Origin: Pseudidiomarina tainanensis
Lineage (GTDB): Bacteria > Pseudomonadota > Gammaproteobacteria > Enterobacterales > Alteromonadaceae
Length of the DNA: 64,000 bases
Assembly: GCF_004214835.1 (NCBI RefSeq)
Contig: NZ_PIQJ01000001.1
Span: 1,698,873 to 1,762,872 of the forward strand
Direction of reading: 5' to 3'
Both the position numbers and the translations under genes were made by a program. Below are positions 18,828-28,097 of the stretch, in pieces. Every line of letters starts with the position of its first letter. The first letter of the stretch is position 1. The notes beneath the pieces are model-generated. The model was given only the letters and a program-made list of their open reading frames with translations. It was not told where the DNA came from and made no database searches.

Positions 18828-21800
18828 ATGTTCAAAGCGAGTGAAGTACTTGCGGCTCAGTATACCGGCGCCGACCTTGGTCGACTCCAAAAAGCGATAA
18901 CTGCCAACTACTTGGTAGATGAAGATGCTTATTTGCGTGAGCTATTGCCTTTAGTCCCTCAAGAAGAATCAACTCTTGATACGGTAACTCAGGCAGCAAC
19001 CGATTTAGTGAATAAAGTTCGCGACCGTGCTGATGGCGGTGGCGTCGACGCTTTCTTGCAAGAGTACAGTCTTGATACCAAAGAAGGCATCATTTTGATG
19101 TGTCTTGCGGAAGCTCTACTGCGTATTCCCGACGCGACGACAGCAGATGCTCTTATCCAAGATCGCTTGTCCGGCGGTGATTGGCAACGTCATATGGGAC
19201 AGAGCGCTTCGTGGCTAGTTAATAGCGGAACGTGGGGTCTTGCTTTAACTAACAGCATGATTAACCCGACGGGGCAACCGATGGAAACGCCACGCGGTGT
19301 GTTCCGTCGCATGGTACGTCGCCTGAGTTCGCCGGTGGTGCGCAAGGCAACCTATGCTGCCATGCGAATTATGGGGACCCAGTTTGTTCTTGGTCGCACA
19401 ATTCAAGAAGCCTTAAAAAATAGCCGAAATAACCGCGATAAAGGTTATACCCATTCATACGATATGTTGGGTGAAGCAGCATTGACGATGGCTGATGCAC
19501 GTCGCTATCACGCTGATTATGTCAACTCGATTAAAGTTGTTGGCAAAGAAAACTTCAACAACCCAAATGCGCCGCGACCGACAATTTCGATCAAGTTATC
19601 GGCTTTGCATCCGCGCTATGAAGTCGCGAATCATGAACGTGTTCTTACTGAACTCGCAGCAAGCCTCACCGAACTGGTAAAACTAGCGAAAGAAGCTGAC
19701 GTTGGTGTGAGCATTGATGCTGAAGAGATGGACCGTCTTGAACTCTCACTCGAGCTTTTCGAGAAGGTGTACCGCAGTGGCGTATGCAAAGGCTGGCCGC
19801 GCTTTGGCCTGGTTGTGCAAGCCTATTCGAAGCGAGCATTACCGGTACTTTGTTGGGTGACTGCGTTAGCGCGTGAGTGCGGCGATGAAATTCCTGTGCG
19901 CTTGGTAAAAGGTGCGTACTGGGATACCGAAATCAAACTATGCCAAGTAAACGGTTTACAAGGCTACCCAGTGTATACGCGCAAAGCCAACACTGACGTA
20001 TCTTATCTCGCCTGTGCTCACTATCTAATGAGTCCGGCTACCGATGGCGCCATTTATCCGCAGTTTGCAACGCATAATGCACAAACGGTTGTCGCGATTC
20101 GTGAACTCAATAAGAAATACGAACGTCGTATTGAGTTTCAACGTTTGCATGGCATGGGTGATGACCTTTATGACACTTTGCTTGAGCAAGACCCGAAGGT
20201 AACCGTGCGTATTTATGCACCAGTGGGGGCTCACAAAGACTTATTGCCGTATTTAGTGCGTCGATTACTTGAGAATGGTGCGAACACCTCGTTTGTACAC
20301 AAACTAGTGGACCCAGAAACGCCTGTTGCAGAGCTCACCGAGCATCCACTGCGTACCATGCTGAAGCATGAGCACTTCGCAAACCATAAGATTCCATTAC
20401 CGACGCAGATTTTCAGCGATCGGAAAAACTCGTTAGGATTGAATATGAACATTCACTCGCAAGCTGATGATTTTATCAACGCCGTTCATCAATATCGTGA
20501 TAAGCAATGGCAAGGTGGTCCGATTGTAAATGGTGATGTGGTTGATGCACACCATCGCGTCGCTATTCATAGCCCACAGAATACTAGTCAACAGATTGGA
20601 ACAATTTGTTGGGGTGACAAAGCGCTCGCTGAGCAAGCATTACAAAGCGCAAACGCGGCTTATCGTCGCTGGCGTGATACTGATGTTAACGTTCGCGCCT
20701 CTGCGCTAGAGAAGCTAGCTGACTTAATGGAAGCAAACCGCAATGAACTTATTGCGCTGTGTACCATGGAAGCTGGTAAGAGCTTACAAGACGGTATTGA
20801 TGAAGTTCGGGAAGCCGTTGACTTCTGTCGCTATTATGCGCAGCAAGCACGTGAATTGATGGGCGATGGTACGACATTGCCAGGACCGACTGGCGAAACG
20901 AACGAATTGTTCCTACAAGGTCGCGGTACATTTATCTGCATCAGCCCGTGGAACTTCCCATTAGCTATCTTTATGGGCCAAATCGCTGCTGCTCTAGTAA
21001 CTGGAAACTGTGTCATTGCGAAACCTGCTGAACAAACCGGTTTAATCGCCTTCCGTGCAATTCAATTGGCATTAGAGGCTGGCATTCCTGGTGACGTACT
21101 GCATTATATGCCAGGCAGTGGTGCTGAAGTAGGTAGCTTCTTGGTTTCGCAAGAAGATATCGGCGGCGTGTGCTTTACTGGTTCAACCTACACTGCGCAG
21201 TCAATTAACCGTGCTTTGGCAGCCCGTACCGGCGCAATCGTACCATTAGTTGCTGAAACTGGTGGTCAGAACGCCATGCTCATCGACTCAACCGCCTTAC
21301 CAGAGCAAGCGGTTACCGACATTGTTGCTAGCGCCTTCAAGAGTGCAGGCCAACGTTGTTCAGCATTACGCGTATTGTTTGTACAAGACGATATTGCGGA
21401 TCGCGTGATTGATTTGCTCAAAGGTGCGATGGCAGAGTTAAAAGTTGGTGACCCGATGTTGCATGAAACCGATGTTGGCCCAGTGATCGATGGCGTTGCG
21501 AAAAGCAACCTTGAGCAACATATTAATGATATATCACAAGCTGGTCGCTTGATTGCTCGAGCGCCAATGCCTGAATACACCAATGGCGGCACTTTCGTTG
21601 CTCCAACTGCGATTGAGATTGATAGCATTAACCAGTTAGTCAAAGAAAACTTCGGCCCAATCTTGCACGTTATTCGTTATAAAACCAGCGAGCTTGACCA
21701 AGTGATCGAAAGTATTAACGGTACCGGTTTCGGTTTAACCTTCGGCATTCATAGCCGTAACGAAACCTTTGCTGCTGATATCGCTCGTCGTATCGATGTG

Positions 21801-21995
21801 GGTAACGTATACATCAACCGTAACCAGATTGGTGCGGTGGTTGGCGTGCAACCGTTTGGTGGTCGCGGAATGTCAGGCACTGGTCCGAAAGCTGGTGGCC
21901 CGCACTACCTCACCCGTTTTGTGACGGAAAAAACTCGCACCAACAACATTACTGCGGTTGGTGGTAATGCAACCTTGTTGTCACTAGGTGACTAG
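18828..21995 (+). CDS. putA: Bifunctional proline dehydrogenase / delta-1-pyrroline-5-carboxylate dehydrogenase
   Basis: Oxidises proline to glutamate in two channelled steps, passing electrons to the quinone pool through FAD and to NAD+. The 1055-residue chain has the proline dehydrogenase barrel first (TISIKLSALHPRYE, DAEEMDRLELS, RLVKGAYWDTEIK, ATHNAQTV). An aldehyde dehydrogenase half follows (SPWNFPLAIFMGQIAAAL, AETGGQNAML, catalytic Cys844 in GQRCSALR, and FGGRGMSGTGPKAGGPHYL). The true start is the ATG at 18828, six bases after AGGAG; the frame upstream is not coding. From there the protein begins near the barrel's helical arm, with no ribbon-helix-helix domain of E. coli type, so it probably does not repress its own gene. 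Confidence 0.96.
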   Translation: MFKASEVLAAQYTGADLGRLQKAITANYLVDEDAYLRELLPLVPQEESTLDTVTQAATDLVNKVRDRADGGGVDAFLQEYSLDTKEGIILMCLAEALLRIPDATTADALIQDRLSGGDWQRHMGQSASWLVNSGTWGLALTNSMINPTGQPMETPRGVFRRMVRRLSSPVVRKATYAAMRIMGTQFVLGRTIQEALKNSRNNRDKGYTHSYDMLGEAALTMADARRYHADYVNSIKVVGKENFNNPNAPRPTISIKLSALHPRYEVANHERVLTELAASLTELVKLAKEADVGVSIDAEEMDRLELSLELFEKVYRSGVCKGWPRFGLVVQAYSKRALPVLCWVTALARECGDEIPVRLVKGAYWDTEIKLCQVNGLQGYPVYTRKANTDVSYLACAHYLMSPATDGAIYPQFATHNAQTVVAIRELNKKYERRIEFQRLHGMGDDLYDTLLEQDPKVTVRIYAPVGAHKDLLPYLVRRLLENGANTSFVHKLVDPETPVAELTEHPLRTMLKHEHFANHKIPLPTQIFSDRKNSLGLNMNIHSQADDFINAVHQYRDKQWQGGPIVNGDVVDAHHRVAIHSPQNTSQQIGTICWGDKALAEQALQSANAAYRRWRDTDVNVRASALEKLADLMEANRNELIALCTMEAGKSLQDGIDEVREAVDFCRYYAQQARELMGDGTTLPGPTGETNELFLQGRGTFICISPWNFPLAIFMGQIAAALVTGNCVIAKPAEQTGLIAFRAIQLALEAGIPGDVLHYMPGSGAEVGSFLVSQEDIGGVCFTGSTYTAQSINRALAARTGAIVPLVAETGGQNAMLIDSTALPEQAVTDIVASAFKSAGQRCSALRVLFVQDDIADRVIDLLKGAMAELKVGDPMLHETDVGPVIDGVAKSNLEQHINDISQAGRLIARAPMPEYTNGGTFVAPTAIEIDSINQLVKENFGPILHVIRYKTSELDQVIESINGTGFGLTFGIHSRNETFAADIARRIDVGNVYINRNQIGAVVGVQPFGGRGMSGTGPKAGGPHYLTRFVTEKTRTNNITAVGGNATLLSLGD

Positions 21996-22027
21996 CGACA
22001 ACAAGTTATTACGTTGAAATTCAAATA

Positions 22028-22054
22028 AGGTGGGCGACTAAAACTCGCCCACTT
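22028..22054. other. Inverted repeat at the putA/acyl-CoA dehydrogenase junction
   Basis: GTGGGCGA (22030-22037) and TCGCCCAC (22045-22052) pair perfectly, extended by a G-T and an A-T pair, around the 7-base loop CTAAAAC. The dehydrogenase stop codon (TAG on the minus strand, 22038-22040) is in the loop, and the right arm encodes its last residues. The layout and loop sequence closely resemble the valS/gntP hairpin. A short T-rich stretch follows on the minus strand only (CTTATTTG), so it may be a weak terminator for the leftward gene. Confidence 0.7.
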
Positions 22055-23813
22055 CGTGTTTATAAAGGCTCTCACTGCCGTCCTCAATCGCTCCAACCAA
22101 ACCGTGGATACGCGGTAAAATACGAGCCATATAGAACTTCGCAGTTTTCACTTTGCTTGCCAGATACGGGCGCTCGTCAACTAACGGTTGAGCAACTTTT
22201 GCCATGCGCAACCACATATATGCAAATGCGACATAACCGACCAAGTTCAGATACTCGACAGCAACACTGTTGATGATATTTTCATCCTGTGTAACACGCT
22301 CAAGTACATGTTTCGTGACCTTGCCAACTAACTGAGTTGCCTCCGCCAATTGCTGATATTCTTTTTCTAAACCAGCTTGTGGTTCTGCTAAAAGAGCCTG
22401 AATATCTTCCAATAAAGGCTTAAGTAGTTCGCCTCGTGAACCAGCGACTTTCCGCCCCAATAAATCAAGTGCTTGAATACCATTGGTGCCTTCATAAATC
22501 TGAGCAATACGGGCATCGCGAACTAGTTGCTCTTGACCCCACTCACGAATAAACCCGTGTCCGCCAAATACTTGCTGACCAATCACAGTAGTTTCAAATC
22601 CGGTGTCAGTTAAGAAGGCTTTTGCCACCGGCGTGAGTAATTGAACTAACGCTTCGGCACGAGCTTTTTGCTGTGGATCTTGTGCATATTTTGCAATGTC
22701 TAACTGCTGGCCAACGTAAGTTGAAAAGGCACGACCACCTTCAACGAACGCCTTCATCGTCAATAACATACGACGCACGTCGCCATGCACAATTAACGGA
22801 TCCGCTTCTTTATCCAGTTCACGCGTTGCTTTTGCGCCGCGACCCTGAATACGATCTTGCGCGTATTCCAAAGCATTTTGATAAGAGCGCGCGGCTGCGC
22901 CTAACCCTTGAATACCCACCCCAAGACGTTCGTAGTTCATCATGGTAAACATGGCTGGTAATCCTTGATGTGGCTGACCGACTAACCACCCTTTCGCCCC
23001 ATCAAAGTTCAGCACGCATGTTGCTGAGGCATGAATCCCCATCTTGTGCTCAATAGAGCCGCAGTGAACGCCATTACGCTCGCCAATATCACCATCAACA
23101 TTAACCAGAAACTTTGGTACCAAGAAAAGGCTGATACCTTTGCTGCCGGCTGGTGCGTCAGGTAACTTGGCCAGCACTAAATGAATGATATTGTCAGCAA
23201 GATCATGTTCACCACCAGTGATAAAAATCTTAGTCCCTGAAATGGAGAAACTACCATCGTCATTAGGTACCGCTTTTGAACGGATGATACCTAAGTCAGT
23301 GCCCGCATGCGGTTCAGTGAGGCACATGGATCCGGTCCATTGCCCTGTGATCATTTTCTCGAGATAGGTCGCTTTTAGACTTTCATCAGCGTGCTGATCG
23401 ATCGTCATAATCGCGCCAGCAGTTAAGCCAGGATAAAGTGAGAACGAGATATCAGCTGCGCATAGCATTTCTTCGTACTGGGCGGATACACTTTTCGGCA
23501 ATCCCATGCCACCGAACTCAGGGTTAGCGGTAACACCAACCCAACCGCCTTCGGCTAGTTGTTTAAAGTTTTCTTTGTAGCCTTTTGGCGTAGTCACAAC
23601 GCCATTGTCAAAAGACACGCCTTCTTCATCTGCGGCGCGAGCATTTGGAGCAATGAGCGTTTCTGCTAACTTAGCGCCTTCATCGATAATCGCTACAGCG
23701 GTATCAATATCCAATTCAGCAAGCTCGCCGAACTGCGCCCAATCTTTATCAACTTGGAAAACGTCCTGCAGTACAAACTGCATATCTTCACGTGGAACAC
23801 GATAATCCGCCAT
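22038..23813 (-). CDS. Acyl-CoA dehydrogenase with extended C-terminus (DmdC-like)
   Basis: FAD enzyme that introduces a 2,3 double bond into an acyl-CoA. The 591 residues exceed the roughly 380 of short-chain family members and match the long subfamily that includes 3-methylmercaptopropionyl-CoA dehydrogenase (DmdC) and many uncharacterised fatty acyl-CoA dehydrogenases. Visible are MCLTEPHAGTDLG, SGTKIFITGGEHD, MNYERLGVGIQGLG, GQQVFGGHGFIREWGQE and QIYEGTNGIQALDLLGRK; the glutamate of YEGTNG is the usual catalytic base position. A helical C-terminal extension follows. The substrate cannot be assigned. An unusual structured leader precedes it, and gspB lies upstream on the same strand. Confidence 0.85.
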   Translation of the reverse strand: MADYRVPREDMQFVLQDVFQVDKDWAQFGELAELDIDTAVAIIDEGAKLAETLIAPNARAADEEGVSFDNGVVTTPKGYKENFKQLAEGGWVGVTANPEFGGMGLPKSVSAQYEEMLCAADISFSLYPGLTAGAIMTIDQHADESLKATYLEKMITGQWTGSMCLTEPHAGTDLGIIRSKAVPNDDGSFSISGTKIFITGGEHDLADNIIHLVLAKLPDAPAGSKGISLFLVPKFLVNVDGDIGERNGVHCGSIEHKMGIHASATCVLNFDGAKGWLVGQPHQGLPAMFTMMNYERLGVGIQGLGAAARSYQNALEYAQDRIQGRGAKATRELDKEADPLIVHGDVRRMLLTMKAFVEGGRAFSTYVGQQLDIAKYAQDPQQKARAEALVQLLTPVAKAFLTDTGFETTVIGQQVFGGHGFIREWGQEQLVRDARIAQIYEGTNGIQALDLLGRKVAGSRGELLKPLLEDIQALLAEPQAGLEKEYQQLAEATQLVGKVTKHVLERVTQDENIINSVAVEYLNLVGYVAFAYMWLRMAKVAQPLVDERPYLASKVKTAKFYMARILPRIHGLVGAIEDGSESLYKHEVGEF

Positions 23814-23816
23814 AAC

Positions 23817-23877
23817 AACACCTCTTTGCTGACGATGATTTCACGGTGAAATCAAACAGTAGATTTAAACAGGTGTT
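23817..23877 (-). promoter_or_regulatory. Structured leader of the acyl-CoA dehydrogenase gene
   Basis: A 19-base palindrome (23836-23854; arms TGATTTCAC and GTGAAATCA around one central base) lies 23 bases upstream of the start codon. Outside it, AACACCT and AGGTGTT (23871-23877 and 23817-23823) form a second inverted repeat whose start-proximal arm contains the Shine-Dalgarno GAGGTG. The RNA could therefore fold with both stems closed and hide the ribosome binding site. Equally, the inner palindrome has the size of a TetR- or GntR-type operator. Both readings are inferred; the repeats are seen directly. Confidence 0.5.
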
Positions 23878-23892
23878 TTAATAACAGATTCG

Positions 23893-24609
23893 TTATGGCT
23901 TTGTCCAGTCTTCTAAGGCGGGTTGCTGAAAAGCTTGATCATTTTTTGACAGCACCACGTGTGCAGGTGCGATAGCTAAGATTGTCAAACCTTGATAACT
24001 TTCGCCTTCAAATAAGCGGATGCCACTAAACTCAATCCAACGCGAGTTAGGACGGGAGGAATATTGGTGCCCATCGTAGCTAAAGCTTGGAATTGAACGC
24101 TGAAAGCTAGGGTTTAATTGCGCCAGCGTTGGCACCACACTTAAATTTTCTCCCTGTTCCCCTAATGCGCTTTCGAACGCACTGAGCATTTCGGGAGAAA
24201 TTTGATTGAGGTCAATCGCTTGATTATCGTTCACGACCGAGCTGTCGGCTTGCTGTTCTGCTGCACTGATTAATTCTTCGCCAGATTGCTCTGTCACTTC
24301 AGGCTCTACTTCTCTCTCAATACGCCAATTGGGCTGAATAATAGCGACCACAGAGCCGAGCTGATATTGCGCTGGCGCCGTTACTGGTTGTTCATCTTGT
24401 GATACTGCCGAATGCGTGCCGGAAGCGTTATTCATCAATTGCTGACTAATTAACCACCCCGAAACGCCAGCGATGAAAATGACCGCCACCGCAATAAATA
24501 ATTTTATCAGAATACCGGTGCCTTGTTGCGCAGACTGCAGAGCGATCGACCCCGGTTGCTGCAACAGCGGCGACTGTTGATTGCGCAACGCTTTAAGTAC
24601 GGAAGACAT
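23893..24609 (-). CDS. gspB: Type II secretion accessory protein GspB/ExeB
   Basis: A 238-residue bitopic inner-membrane protein. It has a short cytosolic start (MSSVLKALRNQQ), one membrane span near residues 33-55, a periplasmic linker rich in Ser, Gln and Glu, and a compact C-terminal domain (SFSYDGHQYSSRPNSRWIEF...GLTILAIAPAHVVLSKNDQAF) recognisable as the GspB domain. In Aeromonas ExeB forms a complex with ExeA that helps insert the secretin ExeD through the peptidoglycan. Its ATG overlaps the exeA stop by one base (TAATG). No other gsp genes are present here. Confidence 0.87.
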   Translation of the reverse strand: MSSVLKALRNQQSPLLQQPGSIALQSAQQGTGILIKLFIAVAVIFIAGVSGWLISQQLMNNASGTHSAVSQDEQPVTAPAQYQLGSVVAIIQPNWRIEREVEPEVTEQSGEELISAAEQQADSSVVNDNQAIDLNQISPEMLSAFESALGEQGENLSVVPTLAQLNPSFQRSIPSFSYDGHQYSSRPNSRWIEFSGIRLFEGESYQGLTILAIAPAHVVLSKNDQAFQQPALEDWTKP

Positions 24610-26060
24610 TAACGCCCCTCCAAAATTTGAGTATCAGCTAAGCGCGGACCTGATGTCGTGTCATTAGCACTCAACCATGCCAATGTTAGTGCATCCAGTT
24701 GACCCGTGACTTTCACACCAGCTTGCTGCTGCACATGTCGAATTTGCGCGGTGACTTCCTCGCGTCGATCAGCACCATGCTTGAGTAACTGCTGCGCCAG
24801 CCATTGTTGATACACGGACTGTTCCTCTTCAGCATCACCGTCGAAATAGCCTGGCGGCTGCGCAATCACAATCACGAACTCACCTGTCCAATCACTATTT
24901 GGTGTAGCGGCTTTATCGTTTACCAACTGATACGCGCCATCTTGTAACGTCAACAGCGCTGGGATTTCCGGGATAAGAATTTGATCGAGACGCGCACTCC
25001 CGCCTAGGCAAAGTAATTCAAACGACTGGATCCATTCACAAAAAGCTTGTTGCTGCGGTGGATTCGGAAGTCTCCAAGCCTGTGCCAACAACTCAATTCC
25101 CGATTTATTCGTCGGCGTCGACACAGCCATTGATTGTGGCGTTTCAACCTGGCGCCAATACCAGTTTCCTAATCCAGTTAATCCCGCAATCACAACACAA
25201 GCCGCTAATAACTGTAGCCAACCGAACTGACCACGAGCTCTATGCTGCGGTACTGGACCGTCTAATTCGTTCGTGGCAATTTGAATATGACGCACCGATA
25301 CTACCGGCAGTTGCTCGTTATAAGCCGCAAGCAAAGCGCGGTCACAAAGTAAGTTTAATCGACGCGGAATGCCTTCACTTGCCTGATGGACTTTTTTAAT
25401 AGCTTTCTTGTCAAATAATCCGCGCTGCGCGCCGGCTACCTGTAACCGATAATTAATGTAGCGTTCAGAATCAGCCAATTGCAGCGGTAACAGGTGATAA
25501 CGAGCCGTTATACGCTGCGCTAGCTGACGTAATTCGCGCCGGCGCAATAAATCTTGTAATTCCGGTTGACCAATTAGTATAACCCGCAGCAATTTGTGCT
25601 GATTCGTTTCTAAATTCGTCAGTAGCCTTAGTTGCTCAAGTACCTGTGGTTGCAAATGCTGCGCTTCATCAATTAACACCACACACTGTTGATTTTGCGC
25701 ATGAGCCTCGAGTAAAAATTGGCTGAGTTTATCGGTTAGTTGCTTCGCTGTTACCTGGCTTTTGTTGTACTCAATACCAAACTCATCGCAAAGCGTTGCC
25801 AGCAATTCATCTGAGTTCAACATTGGGTTTAAGATGAATGCGGTACGGGTTTGCTCCGGAAGTTGTTCTAATAGTGCACGCGAAACGGTCGTTTTCCCGG
25901 TGCCGACTTCGCCGGTCAGTAAGATAAAACCGCCGCTACCTTGCAAACCATAACTGAGATGTGCGAGCGCTTCTTGATGGCGCTCACTGAGATATAAGAA
26001 TTGTGGATCGGGTGCAATTGAGAATGGCTCGGTGTGCAATCCAAAATAATTGAGATACAT
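24609..26060 (-). CDS. exeA: ExeA/GspA-type AAA ATPase with peptidoglycan-binding domain
   Basis: The 483-residue protein starts with the hallmark YLNYFGLHTEPFSIAPDPQFLYLS, followed by an AAA ATPase (Walker A GEVGTGKT near residues 50-57; Walker B VVLIDEAQHL near residue 130). A membrane span lies near residues 280-297. The periplasmic part ends in a peptidoglycan-binding-like module (IRHVQQQAGVKVTGQLDALTLAWLS). In the family it uses ATP to help assemble the type II secretin in the outer membrane. It forms a two-gene unit with gspB, divergent from cca. The same N-terminal family also occurs in MSHA-type and general ATPases, but the gspB partner supports ExeA. Confidence 0.87.
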   Translation of the reverse strand: MYLNYFGLHTEPFSIAPDPQFLYLSERHQEALAHLSYGLQGSGGFILLTGEVGTGKTTVSRALLEQLPEQTRTAFILNPMLNSDELLATLCDEFGIEYNKSQVTAKQLTDKLSQFLLEAHAQNQQCVVLIDEAQHLQPQVLEQLRLLTNLETNQHKLLRVILIGQPELQDLLRRRELRQLAQRITARYHLLPLQLADSERYINYRLQVAGAQRGLFDKKAIKKVHQASEGIPRRLNLLCDRALLAAYNEQLPVVSVRHIQIATNELDGPVPQHRARGQFGWLQLLAACVVIAGLTGLGNWYWRQVETPQSMAVSTPTNKSGIELLAQAWRLPNPPQQQAFCEWIQSFELLCLGGSARLDQILIPEIPALLTLQDGAYQLVNDKAATPNSDWTGEFVIVIAQPPGYFDGDAEEEQSVYQQWLAQQLLKHGADRREEVTAQIRHVQQQAGVKVTGQLDALTLAWLSANDTTSGPRLADTQILEGR

Positions 26061-26164
26061 GGCAACTTCGCTGCATTAATAGTTATAGTATGAAACAGTG
26101 TAACGACTCGCTTGCATCAGAGCTAGTGATTCGCGATGATCATTAAAAAGCAAAAGGAGCAAAT

Positions 26165-27277
26165 GTGGAAGTTTATCTCGTCGGTGGCGCAGTGCGTGAT
26201 CAACTCTTAGGTAAGTTCGTTCATGAACGCGACTACGTGGTAGTAGGCGCGCGCCCAGAAGATATGCTTGCGCAAGGTTTCCGCCAAGTCGGCAAAGACT
26301 TTCCGGTATTTTTGCACCCGCAAACTGGCGAAGAATATGCTCTTGCCCGCACCGAACGTAAATCTGGAGCAGGCTACACTGGCTTTACAATTTATGCCGC
26401 CCCCGACGTTACCTTAGAGGATGATTTAATCCGTCGCGATTTAACTATTAATGCTATTGCACAATCTGCAGATGGCAAGCTCATTGACCCCTATGGTGGC
26501 GTTAATGATCTCAAAGCTAAAACACTACGCCATGTGTCTTCAGCTTTTGCGGAAGATCCGCTAAGAATATTACGTGTCGCCCGCTTCGCTGCTCGCTTTG
26601 CAAGCGATGGCTTTACCGTTGCTTCTGATACATTACAACTGATGCGCAAAATCAGTCATAGTGGGGAGCTCAAAACACTCGCGGCGGAACGCGTTTGGCG
26701 GGAAACTGAAAAAGCTATGGCGACGGGTTCGCCGCACGTTTTTTGGCAGGTATTACAACAAAGTGAGGCATTTGAGCCTTGGTATCACGAGTTAAAATCC
26801 AACATTAATATTAACCAGCTCAAATCTTACATAGCCGAAGTGGAAACAGCTGCTACTCCCTCATTAGCTTGGGCACTCAGTTGTTACTCATTGTCAGTTA
26901 CTGAACTTGCCAAGCTCCACGAACGACTAAAAGTTCCTAATAACTATGCCGATATTGCGATGGCGGCTCGAAAACTGAACTGGAAAAAGACAGAAAAAGT
27001 CGACGCGTCATGGGCATTTCATGCCATTAGTAAGGTTGACGGCTGGCGACGCCCAAACATTGTCCATGAGTTGCTTTTTATATGGCAAGCGCTCGGTATG
27101 GTGCAGGCTGATATTGAGCGAGTGCAACGAGCATTCGCACAAGCGCAGCAGGTTAAGGCTGGTGATGTGATTGCTACTGCTCAACAAAATGGTAATGAAC
27201 TCAAAGGCCCCGCCATTGGCGAGGCAGTAAGCGCAGCACGGTTAACCGCAATGCGCCATTGCTGGTCGCAAACTTAA
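26165..27277 (+). CDS. cca: CCA tRNA nucleotidyltransferase, short form without HD domain
   Basis: Adds or repairs the 3' CCA end of tRNAs. The start is GTG at 26165 (AAGGAG is five bases upstream), giving [16 protein letters not shown]. Class II motifs are clear: GGAVRD (7-12), [31 protein letters not shown] and ERVWRE. Two deviations stand out. The metal-binding pair, usually D-x-D at 21/23 (DRD in E. coli), reads E21-R-D23, a conservative change. The C-terminal region after about residue 195 has no HD phosphohydrolase motif, and the protein is 370 residues rather than the 412 of E. coli Cca. It should therefore lack the 2',3'-cyclic phosphodiesterase and phosphatase activities. Confidence 0.92.
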   Translation: MEVYLVGGAVRDQLLGKFVHERDYVVVGARPEDMLAQGFRQVGKDFPVFLHPQTGEEYALARTERKSGAGYTGFTIYAAPDVTLEDDLIRRDLTINAIAQSADGKLIDPYGGVNDLKAKTLRHVSSAFAEDPLRILRVARFAARFASDGFTVASDTLQLMRKISHSGELKTLAAERVWRETEKAMATGSPHVFWQVLQQSEAFEPWYHELKSNININQLKSYIAEVETAATPSLAWALSCYSLSVTELAKLHERLKVPNNYADIAMAARKLNWKKTEKVDASWAFHAISKVDGWRRPNIVHELLFIWQALGMVQADIERVQRAFAQAQQVKAGDVIATAQQNGNELKGPAIGEAVSAARLTAMRHCWSQT

Positions 27278-27287
27278 TAACCTAACT

Positions 27288-28082
27288 CTAAATAAAGAAA
27301 GCGAATAACACAGCGCCAAGTGCTAATCGATAGATGACGAAAGGTAGCATGCCCATGCGGCTAATCACCTGCAAAAACACGTGAATACAAACATAAGCTG
27401 CAATAAAAGATGCGACAACACCAAGGAAAATTGCTGACCATGCAACCGCTTCTGGTTGTTGCACTAATTTCATGCCTTGATAACCACCGGCCATAATAAT
27501 AATCGGAATGGACAGCAGGAAACTAAACCGCGCTGCGTCGGTTTTTGTCAAGCCCAGCATCATGCCTGCAGTCATGGTGATGCCTGAACGCGAGGTACCT
27601 GGAATCAGCGCGAGTGCTTGCGCGGCGCCAATAATCAATACTTGTTTTAACGACAATTGTTCAATAGTTTGCTGCTGTGACGCACGCACATCGGCGTACC
27701 AAAGCAATAACCCAAATGCGACAGTGCTGGTTGCAATAACCAACGCCGACCGCGCAAAATTTTCGATTAAATCATTGCCCAGCAAGCCGGCTAGTCCGGC
27801 GGGGATAGTTCCCCAGATAATCAACCAAGCGAGACGACTATGCGCATTATGTTGTCCACGCAAACTCCCAAACCAGTTGACCAATAGCTGCCCTACTTCT
27901 TGACGGAAATACAACATGACCGCTAATAAGGTACCTACGTGCACTGCAACATCAAAAGCTAACCCTTGATCTTCCCAACCAAATAACTGCGAAGGCAAAA
28001 TAAGATGTGCCGAGCTAGATATCGGTAGAAACTCGGTAAACCCTTGAATTAAAGCAAGAATGATAGCTTCCCAAATGCTCAC
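27288..28082 (-). CDS. uppP: Undecaprenyl-diphosphatase
   Basis: Integral membrane enzyme (264 residues, about eight spans) that removes a phosphate from undecaprenyl diphosphate so the lipid carrier can be reused for peptidoglycan and other envelope polymers. The family signatures are intact: [15 protein letters not shown] near residues 14-28, carrying the catalytic glutamates, and [14 protein letters not shown] near residues 160-173. Overexpression of the family is known to give bacitracin resistance. It lies 15 bases after folK and is probably the last gene of a folB-folK-uppP unit. It converges with cca, and this is the one convergent junction where I saw no hairpin. Confidence 0.95.
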   Translation of the reverse strand: MSIWEAIILALIQGFTEFLPISSSAHLILPSQLFGWEDQGLAFDVAVHVGTLLAVMLYFRQEVGQLLVNWFGSLRGQHNAHSRLAWLIIWGTIPAGLAGLLGNDLIENFARSALVIATSTVAFGLLLWYADVRASQQQTIEQLSLKQVLIIGAAQALALIPGTSRSGITMTAGMMLGLTKTDAARFSFLLSIPIIIMAGGYQGMKLVQQPEAVAWSAIFLGVVASFIAAYVCIHVFLQVISRMGMLPFVIYRLALGAVLFAFFI

Positions 28083-28097
28083 AGTACAAACGTCCTT

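Noticed and set aside
27278..27310. Possible hairpin at the cca/uppP convergent junction
   Set aside because: CTTAATAACCT against CTAAATAAAG has repeated mismatches; no stable stem could be drawn. It is the exception to the junction pattern.
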